Of a DNA stretch of 64,000 nucleotides, positions 38,698-46,709 are shown in pieces. The position numbers were made by a program, and so were the translations under genes. Within the stretch, counting starts at the first letter, position 1, and every line of letters begins with the position of its first letter. The notes beneath the pieces were generated by a model, which made no database searches, had not been told where the DNA came from, and saw nothing but the letters and a program-made list of their open reading frames with translations. The DNA comes from Xanthobacteraceae bacterium (lineage in GTDB: Bacteria; Pseudomonadota; Alphaproteobacteria; Rhizobiales; Xanthobacteraceae): NCBI GenBank assembly GCA_019454205.1, contig CP075369.1:434001-498000 (forward strand), in the 5' to 3' direction.

Positions 38698-39843
38698 TCA
38701 GTTCGCGTTTGCGACAGCCGGCGGCTCGTTCAGTTCCCACTGACGCGGATAGTAGAAGGTGTGCGCGCCGATCCGCGCCATCTTGCGCATGCTGCGCGCC
38801 CAGTACGGGCTGACGTAATAGGCGTGATAGTGCGTCGCCTTGCCCACATCCTCCAGATACAGCTTGCCGTCGAGCACTTCGTTCGCGATGCGCTCCGCGA
38901 CCGCCCATGACGGCTTGTCGTTCACGATATCGGGGATACCGTCGCAGGCGAAGGTGAACTGGCACGAGAGATGGCGGTGCTTGTTCTGGTAGACGACGCC
39001 GCAGATGTCGTTCGGGTAGTAGCCGGAGAACGCGCGGTTCACGACCACTTGCGCCACCGCAATCTGGCCCTTTTCGGGTTCAGAGCGGGCTTCGAAGTAA
39101 ATCGCATTCGCAAGACAGAGGTGCGCTTTTGCGCGGGCTGGGCCGTTCAGGCCGAGACGTTCTGCGGGCGTGCGCTTGCGGTTGATATTCTTTTCGGGCT
39201 GCTCGCCGTTCGCCGACAGGGAGGCTTCCTGAGCCGCCGCGGGCGGTACAGGTTGCTTGTGGCGGAAGGCGCCGGGAGGCAGCGCGGCGTCGTCTACATC
39301 GAAGAAAATGCGGCCGTCCATGCGAAACATGCCGTCGGGATTGGCTTGCGGCAGGTCGGTGGCGTGGGCGAGGTGGCCGGGCGCATCGGCGCGCGGTTCG
39401 TCCACGTCGAACAGGCGATTTGCCTGCGGCACATTCGGGTCGAGTTCAAGCGAGAGCGCGACGTCGTACAGCGGGAAGCTGAGCGGATTTTCTTCGCGGA
39501 TGCCGATGCGGTTGGTCTTGTTGGTGCGGTCCACGTTAAGTGGATTGCGCTCCGGCGGGATCGAGCCGGTGATTTCCGGATCCGGGTTCAGCGCCGCGCG
39601 CACCGGCACTTCCGGGAGCGCAAACAGGTTCCGCTGCGGGAACGAGAAGGTCGCCGTACGCAGCGAAACCATGCCGCCTTCGCGCAGATGCGCGCGCGCG
39701 CGGTCGGCCACGCCGGGCGCCTGCGCGAACAGGCTGCCGATGTCCTGCCGGGCGACGTGGGTGCTGCCGAGAAGAAAAAAGGAAATGACGAGCGCAGGGC
39801 GCAAATATGGAACGCGGCGGGCGTTCGCTCGCTGGATACGCAT
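38698..39843 (-). CDS. SleB-type cell wall hydrolase
   Basis: 381 residues. An N-terminal signal/anchor (RVPYLRPALVISFFLLGSTHVARQ) is followed by a 200-residue variable linker that includes the Rhizobiales-type EITGSIPPERNP sequence. The C-terminal 140 residues are the Hydrolase_2/SleB domain: LCLANAIYFEARSEPEKGQIAVAQVVVNRAFSGYYPNDICGVVYQ with the catalytic Glu in YFEARSE, then the disulfide-capable CQFTFACDG and HYHAYYVSPYWARSM. In spores SleB is a lytic transglycosylase; here it would remodel peptidoglycan in the periplasm. It is convergent with the small 50-residue gene. Confidence 0.9.
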   Translation of the reverse strand: MRIQRANARRVPYLRPALVISFFLLGSTHVARQDIGSLFAQAPGVADRARAHLREGGMVSLRTATFSFPQRNLFALPEVPVRAALNPDPEITGSIPPERNPLNVDRTNKTNRIGIREENPLSFPLYDVALSLELDPNVPQANRLFDVDEPRADAPGHLAHATDLPQANPDGMFRMDGRIFFDVDDAALPPGAFRHKQPVPPAAAQEASLSANGEQPEKNINRKRTPAERLGLNGPARAKAHLCLANAIYFEARSEPEKGQIAVAQVVVNRAFSGYYPNDICGVVYQNKHRHLSCQFTFACDGIPDIVNDKPSWAVAERIANEVLDGKLYLEDVGKATHYHAYYVSPYWARSMRKMARIGAHTFYYPRQWELNEPPAVANAN

Positions 39844-39922
39844 GACACCTACGCAACGCTACAAAACAAACGGCTGACCGGCACGATGCCGCAAGCCGCC
39901 GGAATTTATCGCGTAGGTACGG

Positions 39923-40861
39923 TTACTTGCCGGTTAACGGAAACAGCCGCTTTCTAAGCTCTCCGGCCAGCCGCAGTTCGCGGGTAAAGGGACCGCCGGG
40001 CGAGGTCTGCACGGTTCCGGCGGCATCGAGGCCTTCGCTCCCGAAGCGCGCGCGGATTGCTTCCGCGACCCAGGCCGCTTCCTGCTCGTGGCGCTTTTTC
40101 GCGCGCCTTTGCTCCGCATCCAGAAACGCAAGGTGCCGTCCCATCGCTTCGTCGAGTGCATCGAGGCCGTCGCCGGTGCTGGCCGAGATCACCACGACCG
40201 GCGCGGTCCATTCGCCATGCGCGGAGAGGCCGAGCGCGCCCTCGACATCCGCGCGCGCACGGCGCGCAGCCGCTCCCATGTCGCCCTTGGTCACGGCGAT
40301 CACGTCCGGTAATTCCATCACGCCGGCTTTCATGAATTGCAGGCTGTCGCCCGCGCCGGGCTGGATGCAGAGCAGCACCGTATCGGCAATGCTTGCGATG
40401 TCGGACTCCGACTGGCCGACGCCGACCGTCTCGACGATCACGATGTCATAGAGCGCGCGCATCAGCACGGCGGCGGCGATGGTCTCGTTGGAAATGCCGC
40501 CGAGCCGGTCGCGCGCGGCCATCGAGCGCACGAATACGCCCTTGTCATCCGGGTTCGTGGTCATGCGCGCGCGGTCGCCGAGCAGCGCGCCGCGTGTTGC
40601 TTTCGACGAAGGGTCGACGGCGATAATGGCAATCGTCCTGTCCGCCGTGCGCGCCCGCGAGATCATCGCGTTGATGAGCGTCGATTTGCCGACGCCCGGC
40701 GTGCCGGTGAGACCGATCACGTGCGCCTTGGGATGCGCGCAGGCTTCGTCGAGCAGCGCTGCGAGGGCTTGCGAATTCGCCTCGGTTTCGATCGCGGCGA
40801 GTGCGCGCGCGAGGGCCGCCTTGCCGCCACTGCGCAGCTCCTGAAGGGAAGGGACGCCCAT
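39923..40861 (-). CDS. meaB: Methylmalonyl-CoA mutase-associated GTPase MeaB (ArgK family)
   Basis: 312 residues. MeaB is a G3E-type GTPase that protects and loads the B12 cofactor of methylmalonyl-CoA mutase. Walker A is GTPGVGKST at 53-61; the switch segments read AVDPSSKATRGALLGDRARM and FVRSMAARDRLGGIS, Walker B IVETVGVGQSE, and VTKGDMGAA the NKxD equivalent. All normal. No mutase gene lies in the window. It is 14 bp upstream of a small membrane protein gene on the same strand. Confidence 0.95.
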   Translation of the reverse strand: MGVPSLQELRSGGKAALARALAAIETEANSQALAALLDEACAHPKAHVIGLTGTPGVGKSTLINAMISRARTADRTIAIIAVDPSSKATRGALLGDRARMTTNPDDKGVFVRSMAARDRLGGISNETIAAAVLMRALYDIVIVETVGVGQSESDIASIADTVLLCIQPGAGDSLQFMKAGVMELPDVIAVTKGDMGAAARRARADVEGALGLSAHGEWTAPVVVISASTGDGLDALDEAMGRHLAFLDAEQRRAKKRHEQEAAWVAEAIRARFGSEGLDAAGTVQTSPGGPFTRELRLAGELRKRLFPLTGK

Positions 40862-40875
40862 CCGCCGCGTAGCTT

Positions 40876-41145
40876 CTAGCCGCCGGCGACCAGCGGAAGC
40901 GTGTAAGAAACGAAGAGATAAGCGGCGATGCCGAGCGCCAGCGCGATGAAGCGGATATTGAGCGGCATCGGGCCGGTCAGTTTGCCGGTAAACATGACGC
41001 CAAGTTCAAGCACGCCCATGCACGCGAAGATGGTGACGTAGGGCATGAAGTCGAAGGCGTTGAAGTGCGGCCAGATCTTCAGCACCACCGCGACGGTGAC
41101 GCCGACTGCGATCATTCCGGCAAAAAACCAGGAAAAAACATTCAT
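40876..41145 (-). CDS. Small membrane protein (89 residues), unknown function
   Basis: Three membrane helices (about 3-22, 33-52, 65-86) with almost no loops; recognisable text FSWFFAGMIAVGVTVAVVLKIWPHF and LNIRFIALALGIAAYLFVSY. No motif is known. It is 3 bp downstream of ppdK and 14 bp upstream of meaB, forming a ppdK-(this gene)-meaB transcription unit. It may be a conserved hypothetical of Hyphomicrobiales. Confidence 0.7.
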   Translation of the reverse strand: MNVFSWFFAGMIAVGVTVAVVLKIWPHFNAFDFMPYVTIFACMGVLELGVMFTGKLTGPMPLNIRFIALALGIAAYLFVSYTLPLVAGG

Positions 41146-41148
41146 CGT

Positions 41149-43827
41149 TCAAGCCTCGCTGACGAAATCTTTGCCGAGCGCGGCCTGCGCCGCGGCAAGC
41201 CGCGCAATGGGTACGCGAAACGGCGAGCAGGAAACATAATCGAGTCCCGTTTCGTGGCAGAACGCGACGGAAGCCGGATCGCCGCCATGCTCGCCGCAGA
41301 TGCCGAGCTTGATGTCCGGGCGCGATTTGCGTCCGCGCTCCACGCCGATCTTTACCAGTTCGCCGACGCCGCCGCGGTCGATGGAAACGAACGGGTCGAT
41401 CGGGAGGATGCCCTTCGCCAGATAAGTGTTGAGGAAGATCGCTGCATCATCGCGCGAAATGCCGAACGCGGTCTGGGTCAGGTCGTTGGTGCCGAACGAG
41501 AAGAACTCGGCCGTCTCCGCGATTTCCTCCGCGCGCAGGCACGCCCGCGGCAACTCGATCATGGTGCCGACCTGATATTCGATCTTCGATTTGGTTTCCG
41601 CCATCACCGCTTCGGCCATCGCGTCGATGCGCGCCTTCACGATGTCGAACTCGGCTTTGGTGGTGATGAGCGGCACCATGACTTCCGGCACCACCGGCGC
41701 GCCGGTGGTTTTCGCCGCGTGGACCGCGGCTTCGAAAATCGCACGCGCCTGCATCTCCGCAATTTCGGGGAAGGCGATGGCGAGGCGGCAGCCGCGGAAA
41801 CCGAGCATCGGGTTGAATTCGGAAAGCTCCGCCGCGCGCCCCGCCAGCTTCTTCGGATCGGTGCCGAGCGCCGCCGCGACTTCGCGGATTTCCGCGTCGC
41901 CGTGCGGCAGAAATTCATGCAGCGGCGGGTCGAGCAGGCGGATGGTGACCGGCAGGCCCTTCATGGTTTCGAACAGCGCGACGAAATCGCTGCGCTGCGC
42001 GGGCAGCAGTTTGTCCAGCGCCTTGCGGCGGCTCTTTTCGTCGTCGGCGAGGATCATCTCGCGCACCGCGAGGATGCGGTCCTCGTCGAAGAACATATGC
42101 TCGGTGCGGCACAGGCCGATGCCTTCCGCGCCGAAATTGCGCGCGGCGCGCGCGTCGTTCGGCGTATCGGCATTGGCGCGCACTTTCAGCACCCGCGCCT
42201 TGTCGGCCCATTCCATCAGCGTCGCGAATTCGCCGGTCAGTTCCGGCTCGATCATCGGCACCTTGCCGTTGAGCACCTGGCCCTGCGCGCCGTCGATGGT
42301 GATTACGTCGCCCGCCTTCAGCGTGACGGGACCGACCGTCATCGTCTTCGCGCCGTAGTCGATGCGGATCGAGCCTGCGCCGGAGACGCAGGGCTTGCCC
42401 ATGCCGCGCGCGACCACGGCCGCGTGCGAGGTCATGCCGCCGCGCGTGGTGAGGATGCCTTCCGCCGCGTGCATGCCGTGAATGTCTTCCGGCGAGGTTT
42501 CGACGCGAACCAGAATGACCTTGCGGCCCGCGCCCTTCGCGGCTTCCGCTTCGTCCGCCGAGAAAACGATCTCGCCCGAAGCCGCGCCCGGCGAAGCGGG
42601 CAGGCCGGTCGCGATGATCTTGCGCTCGGCCTTCGGGTCGATGGTCGGGTGCAGCAACTGATCGAGCGCACCCGGCTCGACGCGGCACACCGCCTGTTCT
42701 TTCGTGATCACGCCCTCGTTCGCCATCTCGACCGCGATACGCAATGCCGCGCGCACGGTGCGCTTGCCGGAGCGAGTCTGGAGCATCCAGAGCTTGCCCT
42801 TCTCGACCGTGAACTCGATGTCCTGCATGTCGGCGTAATGCTTCTCTAGCGTGCGGTAGATTTTCTCAAGCTCCGCGAACGTCTTCGGCATCAGCGCTTC
42901 GAGCGAAGGCTTGTCGGAACCGGCCGCCTTGCGCGCATCTTCGGTGAGGTTCTGCGGCGTGCGGATGCCGGCCACCACGTCCTCGCCTTGCGCGTTGACG
43001 AGAAACTCGCCGTAAAACTCTTTCGCGCCGGTCGAAGGATTGCGGGTGAAGGCGACGCCGGTGGCGGAGTCTTCGCCCATGTTGCCGAACACCATCGCCT
43101 GCACGTTGACGGCGGTGCCCCACGATTCCGGAATGTTGTGCAGGCGGCGATAGGTGACCGCGCGCGCGTTCATCCACGAGCCGAACACCGCGCCGATCGC
43201 GCCCCAAAGCTGTTCGTGCGGGTCCTGCGGGAACGGCTTGCCCGTCTCCTCCTGCACGCGCACCTTGTAGCGCTTGACCATCTCGATCCAGTCGTCCGCT
43301 TCGAGATCGGTGTCGAGCGTGTAGCCCTTCTGGTCCTTGTAGTCTTCGAGGATGTCTTCGAAGTTGTGGTGGTCCACTTCGAGCACGACATTCGAATACA
43401 TCTGGATGAAGCGGCGATACGAATCGTAGGCGAAGCGCCGGTCGTTCGCGGATTTCGCGAGCGCCTCGACCGTCTTGTCGTTGAGGCCGAGGTTCAGCAC
43501 CGTGTCCATCATGCCGGGCATCGACGCGCGCGCGCCGGAGCGCACCGAGACCAGCAGCGGCGCGCTATCGCTGCCGAACTTGCGGCCGGTGATTTTCTCT
43601 ACCGCGCCGAGCGCGGCTTCCACCTCGCCCTTCAGCGCGGGCGGGTAGGCGTTCTTGTTGGAGTAGTAATAAACGCAGGCTTCGGTCGTGATGGTGAAAC
43701 CGGGCGGAACGGGCAGCCCGATGTTCGACATCTCGGCGAGGTTCGCGCCCTTGCCGCCGAGTAGCTCCTTCATGCCGCTTTTACCCTCGGCCTTGCCGTC
43801 GCCGAATCCGTAAACCCATTTCGTCAT
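41149..43827 (-). CDS. ppdK: Pyruvate, phosphate dikinase
   Basis: 892 residues. It interconverts pyruvate + ATP + Pi and PEP + AMP + PPi, linking gluconeogenesis to C4 metabolism. The N-terminal ATP-grasp (KWVYGFGDGKAEGKSGMKELLGGKGANLAEM) is followed by the mobile phosphohistidine domain with GGMTSHAAVVARGMGKPC, His468 being the phosphorylated residue. The C-terminal TIM barrel contains the Cys844 proton donor (LGICGEHGGDP). Length and motifs are those of the bacterial family. A GC-rich imperfect dyad lies upstream in the spacer shared with a divergent small gene. Confidence 0.96.
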   Translation of the reverse strand: MTKWVYGFGDGKAEGKSGMKELLGGKGANLAEMSNIGLPVPPGFTITTEACVYYYSNKNAYPPALKGEVEAALGAVEKITGRKFGSDSAPLLVSVRSGARASMPGMMDTVLNLGLNDKTVEALAKSANDRRFAYDSYRRFIQMYSNVVLEVDHHNFEDILEDYKDQKGYTLDTDLEADDWIEMVKRYKVRVQEETGKPFPQDPHEQLWGAIGAVFGSWMNARAVTYRRLHNIPESWGTAVNVQAMVFGNMGEDSATGVAFTRNPSTGAKEFYGEFLVNAQGEDVVAGIRTPQNLTEDARKAAGSDKPSLEALMPKTFAELEKIYRTLEKHYADMQDIEFTVEKGKLWMLQTRSGKRTVRAALRIAVEMANEGVITKEQAVCRVEPGALDQLLHPTIDPKAERKIIATGLPASPGAASGEIVFSADEAEAAKGAGRKVILVRVETSPEDIHGMHAAEGILTTRGGMTSHAAVVARGMGKPCVSGAGSIRIDYGAKTMTVGPVTLKAGDVITIDGAQGQVLNGKVPMIEPELTGEFATLMEWADKARVLKVRANADTPNDARAARNFGAEGIGLCRTEHMFFDEDRILAVREMILADDEKSRRKALDKLLPAQRSDFVALFETMKGLPVTIRLLDPPLHEFLPHGDAEIREVAAALGTDPKKLAGRAAELSEFNPMLGFRGCRLAIAFPEIAEMQARAIFEAAVHAAKTTGAPVVPEVMVPLITTKAEFDIVKARIDAMAEAVMAETKSKIEYQVGTMIELPRACLRAEEIAETAEFFSFGTNDLTQTAFGISRDDAAIFLNTYLAKGILPIDPFVSIDRGGVGELVKIGVERGRKSRPDIKLGICGEHGGDPASVAFCHETGLDYVSCSPFRVPIARLAAAQAALGKDFVSEA

Positions 43828-43906
43828 GAGGAATTACCAGAAGCTATTTTGCGGTGCGGGAAGGCTTAGCGCTTCGCACCACATGCCGCAACAGGCACGC
43901 CGAGGC

Positions 43907-43932
43907 GCATGCGTGCGTCATGACGCGCATGC
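43907..43932. promoter_or_regulatory. Imperfect dyad in the divergent ppdK / small-gene spacer
   Basis: GCATGCGTGCGTCA (43907-43920) runs against TGACGCGCATGC (43921-43932), a near-palindrome centred on TCATGA, 80-105 bp upstream of the ppdK start and 59-84 bp upstream of the small gene at 43991. It could be an operator shared by the two. A GACTC (GANTC) site follows at 43935. Confidence 0.3.
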
Positions 43933-43990
43933 CCGACTCGGCGCATATTTGGCTTGGCCCCGGACGGGACCGCATAAACATGGGGTTCTT

Positions 43991-44161
43991 ATGAACTTAA
44001 GCGCACCGACCATGCCGGTTTTTATCGTCTCGGTGATTCTCGCTGTGCTGGCGCTCGCCAGTTATTTTGTTTTCATTCCGGTCGTGACGCCGAATGCATA
44101 CTGGTTCGCGCTCCGCGCCTATGTCGTGCTTTTCGTCGGCAACGTCGCCAAGGGCTTGTAA
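43991..44161 (+). CDS. Small membrane protein (56 residues), conserved-looking
   Basis: ATG at 43991. Hydrophobic along most of its length with two possible helices (MPVFIVSVILAVLALASYFVFIPV and YWFALRAYVVLFVGNVAKGL). The layout, codon use and terminator 21 bp after the stop make it a credible gene. No functional assignment is possible. It is transcribed away from ppdK. Confidence 0.6.
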   Translation: MNLSAPTMPVFIVSVILAVLALASYFVFIPVVTPNAYWFALRAYVVLFVGNVAKGL

Positions 44162-44181
44162 GGCCTGCGCACGGAATTAAG

Positions 44182-44212
44182 CGGGCGGCCGTGGGGCCGC
44201 CCGTTTTGCTTT
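44182..44212 (+). terminator. Intrinsic terminator after the 56-residue protein gene
   Basis: CGGGCGGCC (44182-44190) and GGCCGCCCG (44195-44203) form a perfect 9-bp stem with loop GTGG, followed by TTTTGCTTT. It lies between the plus-strand small gene and the minus-strand DUF3096 gene. Confidence 0.88.
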
Positions 44213-44229
44213 CAGGTCTGGGAAATGAG

Positions 44230-44367
44230 TTAGCGGAGCAGGCCCGTGATTCCGATCACGATCAGGTAGATCGCGACGATGAAATTCAGCAGCCGCGGCA
44301 TGATGAGAATGAGGATGCCCGCTACCAGCGCGATGATCGGCTGGAGCTGGATCAGATTGATGGTCAT
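44230..44367 (-). CDS. DUF3096 family small membrane protein (45 residues)
   Basis: ATG at 44367 to TAA at 44232-44230. The sequence LQPIIALVAGILILIMPRLLNFIVAIYLIVIGITGL is characteristic of DUF3096, a short protein with two membrane segments split by PRLLN. GGAGG-like sequence (GGAGGCGC) lies just upstream on the minus strand. Function unknown. It is 110 bp downstream of glyS on the same strand. Confidence 0.75.
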   Translation of the reverse strand: MTINLIQLQPIIALVAGILILIMPRLLNFIVAIYLIVIGITGLLR

Positions 44368-44477
44368 GGATTGCGCCTCCGAACGGCCCGTGCTCACGGG
44401 CCACCGGAGTGCATAACGCGCGAAGCGAGGAGAAGTTTCGTTTTCCCTCTCCCCGCAAATAGGGAAAGGGATTTGGT

Positions 44478-46694
44478 TCAGCCCTCGATCCGCGAGAAAT
44501 CCGCGACGTTGCGGGTGGCTTCGCGGATGCGGTTCAGCAGCCGGAGCCGGTTTTCGCGGACCGCCTTGTCGTCGGCGTTCACGATCACCTTGTCGAAGAA
44601 CGCATCCACCGGCGCACGCAGCTTCGCCATCGCGCGCATCGCGGCTTCGAAGTCTTCTTTCTTCAGTGCGGCTTCGATTTCCGGCGCGGAAGTTCTGATC
44701 GCTTCCGCAAGCGCTTTTTCTTCCGGCGCAGTCAGCTTTGCGGCATCCGGTTCGCCGGAATAGGTGGTTTTGTCTTTCTTCTCCTCGATCGCGAGGATGT
44801 TCGCCGCGCGCTTGTATCCGGCGAGCAGGTTCTTGCCGTCCTCGGTGTCGAGGAATTTGCCGAGCGCTTCCACGCGGCGGACGATGAGCAGGAGATCATC
44901 CTGTCCTTCGAGTGCGAACACCGCGTCTACGAGGTCATGCCGCGCGCCGGAGTCGCGCAGATACACTTTCAGGCGGTCGGCGAAGAAGGAGAGGAGGTCA
45001 TCACATACTTTTCGCGCAGTGACTTGTTCTTCGTCCTTTAACTCAAGCCCTCGCTCTCTTATGTATGCGCCCCATTCTTTCTGTATATTGGTGACGTTAA
45101 TACGAGAGGACATCTCTGCTAAGAGTTCTCTATTTGCTACAGCTTCCTTTCTAATTCTTGTGAGTGTGTAAGGAAGCAGAGCGTTTAGTAAGTTCGGCCA
45201 AATCCGAATACGCAATGAGTTTTCTAGTATAAGTCTAATCACACCGAGCGCCGCACGTCGCAATGCATAGGGGTCTTTAGAGCCCGTCGGCTTCTCGTCG
45301 ATGGCCCAGAAGCCAACGAGCGTGTCGATCTTGTCCGCCAGTGCGACCGCAACGGAAACCGGCGCTGTCGGCACGCGGTCGGCCGGGCCTTGCGGCTTGT
45401 AGTGGTCTTCGCTGGCAGCCGCGATTTCCGGGTCGATGCCTTCGGCAAGCGCGTAATACTTGCCCATCAGGCCCTGCACTTCGGGAAACTCGCCTACGAC
45501 TTCGGTGAGCAAATCCGCTTTCGCAAGGCGCGCAGCTTTCTCGGCCTTCGCCGGATCGGCCTTCACGACTGGCGCAAGCTCCTTTGCAAGCCGCGCGATG
45601 CGCTCGATGCGTTCCGCCTGCGTGCCGAGCTTTTCGTGGAAGGTGATCTGCGCGAATTTCGGCAGCCGTGCTTCCAGCTTCGTCTTGCGGTCGGTGTCCC
45701 AGAAGAACTTGGCGTCGGAGAGCCGCGCGCGGATCACGCGCGCATTGCCGGCCTTGATCGCTTCGCCGCCGTCGGTGGCTTCGAGATTCGAGGTCAGCAC
45801 GAACTTATTGGCGAGCTTGCCGGTCTTCGGATCGCGCAGAACGAAACATTTCTGGTTCGCGCGAATGGTGGCGCGGATCACTTCCGGCGGAATGTCGAGA
45901 AACTCTTTCTCGAATTCGCCGATCAATACCACCGGCCATTCCACCAGTCCGGCGACTTCCTCCAGCAGTCCTTCGTCCTCGACCAGTTCAAGCCCCTGTG
46001 CGAGCGCGAGGTCCTTCGCGTCGGCGAGGATGATGGCCTTGCGGCGGTCGGCATCGAGCACGACCTTCGCCTGTTCCAGTTTCGCTGCGTAATCGTCGAA
46101 GCGCTTCACGGAGATTTCGCCGGAAGACAGCACGCGATGCCCGCGCGTGGTATTGCCGGACTTCACGCCTTCGATGTCGAAATGCACGACTTCGGGTTCT
46201 TCCGTTTCCGGCCCGAAGGTGCAGACGATGGAGTGGAGCGGGCGCACCCAGGTCAACGAACCCGAACCCCAGCGCATCGACTTCGGCCACGGGAAACCGC
46301 GCACGATCTGCGGCACCAGCTCCGCGATCACGTCCTGTGTAGCGCGGCCCTTGCGCTCGGTGACGGCGATGTAGAAATCGCCTTTCTTGTCGTTCTGGAT
46401 TTTTGCTTCCGAGATCGACTTCAGGCCCGCGGCTTTCAAGAATCCCTGGATTGCGCCGTCCGGCGCGCCGACGCGCGGGCCTTTCTTTTCTTCCTTCAGG
46501 TCCGGTTGCTTCGCCGGCAAATCCTGCACGGTGAGCGCGAGGCGGCGCGGCGTGACGAATGCTTTCGCGCCCGCATAGGTAAGGCCGCCGTTCACCAGCG
46601 CATCGGTGACGAGTTTTTTCAGGTTCTCCGAAGCCGTGCGCTGCATGCGCGCGGGAATTTCCTCGGAGAACAGTTCGAGCAGAAGATCGGGCAT
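44478..46694 (-). CDS. glyS: Glycyl-tRNA synthetase beta subunit
   Basis: 738 residues. With GlyQ it forms the alpha2beta2 glycyl-tRNA synthetase. The start MPDLLLELFSEEIPARMQ is canonical, and the beta-subunit landmarks PFLIGEFEKEFLDIPPEVI-like segment, KCFVLRD, KYYALAEGIDPEIA, the HD-like DKIDTLVGFW, DPYALRRAALGVIRL and the C-terminal anticodon-binding PVDAFFDKVIVNADD are intact. The oddity is bases 45001-45240 (residues about 485-564), where GC falls to 42% and codons such as AGA, ATA, CTA and TTA, rare elsewhere here, become common, while the frame stays open. Separated from glyQ by three unrelated genes. Confidence 0.95.
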   Translation of the reverse strand: MPDLLLELFSEEIPARMQRTASENLKKLVTDALVNGGLTYAGAKAFVTPRRLALTVQDLPAKQPDLKEEKKGPRVGAPDGAIQGFLKAAGLKSISEAKIQNDKKGDFYIAVTERKGRATQDVIAELVPQIVRGFPWPKSMRWGSGSLTWVRPLHSIVCTFGPETEEPEVVHFDIEGVKSGNTTRGHRVLSSGEISVKRFDDYAAKLEQAKVVLDADRRKAIILADAKDLALAQGLELVEDEGLLEEVAGLVEWPVVLIGEFEKEFLDIPPEVIRATIRANQKCFVLRDPKTGKLANKFVLTSNLEATDGGEAIKAGNARVIRARLSDAKFFWDTDRKTKLEARLPKFAQITFHEKLGTQAERIERIARLAKELAPVVKADPAKAEKAARLAKADLLTEVVGEFPEVQGLMGKYYALAEGIDPEIAAASEDHYKPQGPADRVPTAPVSVAVALADKIDTLVGFWAIDEKPTGSKDPYALRRAALGVIRLILENSLRIRIWPNLLNALLPYTLTRIRKEAVANRELLAEMSSRINVTNIQKEWGAYIRERGLELKDEEQVTARKVCDDLLSFFADRLKVYLRDSGARHDLVDAVFALEGQDDLLLIVRRVEALGKFLDTEDGKNLLAGYKRAANILAIEEKKDKTTYSGEPDAAKLTAPEEKALAEAIRTSAPEIEAALKKEDFEAAMRAMAKLRAPVDAFFDKVIVNADDKAVRENRLRLLNRIREATRNVADFSRIEG
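45001..45240 (-). other. Low-GC, foreign-codon patch inside glyS
   Basis: I count 100 G+C in 240 bases (42%), against 38 of 60 (63%) in the next 60 bases on the high-coordinate side. The encoded stretch (about residues 485-564) includes IRIWPNLLNALLPYTL, IRKEAVANRELLAEMSSRI and WGAYIRERGLELKDE. The edges are sharp and the frame is kept. It is most simply explained as a recombined segment or an in-frame insertion from a lower-GC source. Confidence 0.7.
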
Positions 46695-46709
46695 ATAGGA
46701 TCCGTGATT

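Noticed and set aside
41065..42849. 594-residue plus-strand open frame
   Set aside because: It lies entirely opposite ppdK, meaB-side sequence and the small 89-residue gene, and is Arg/Ala/His-rich shadow coding from high third-position GC.
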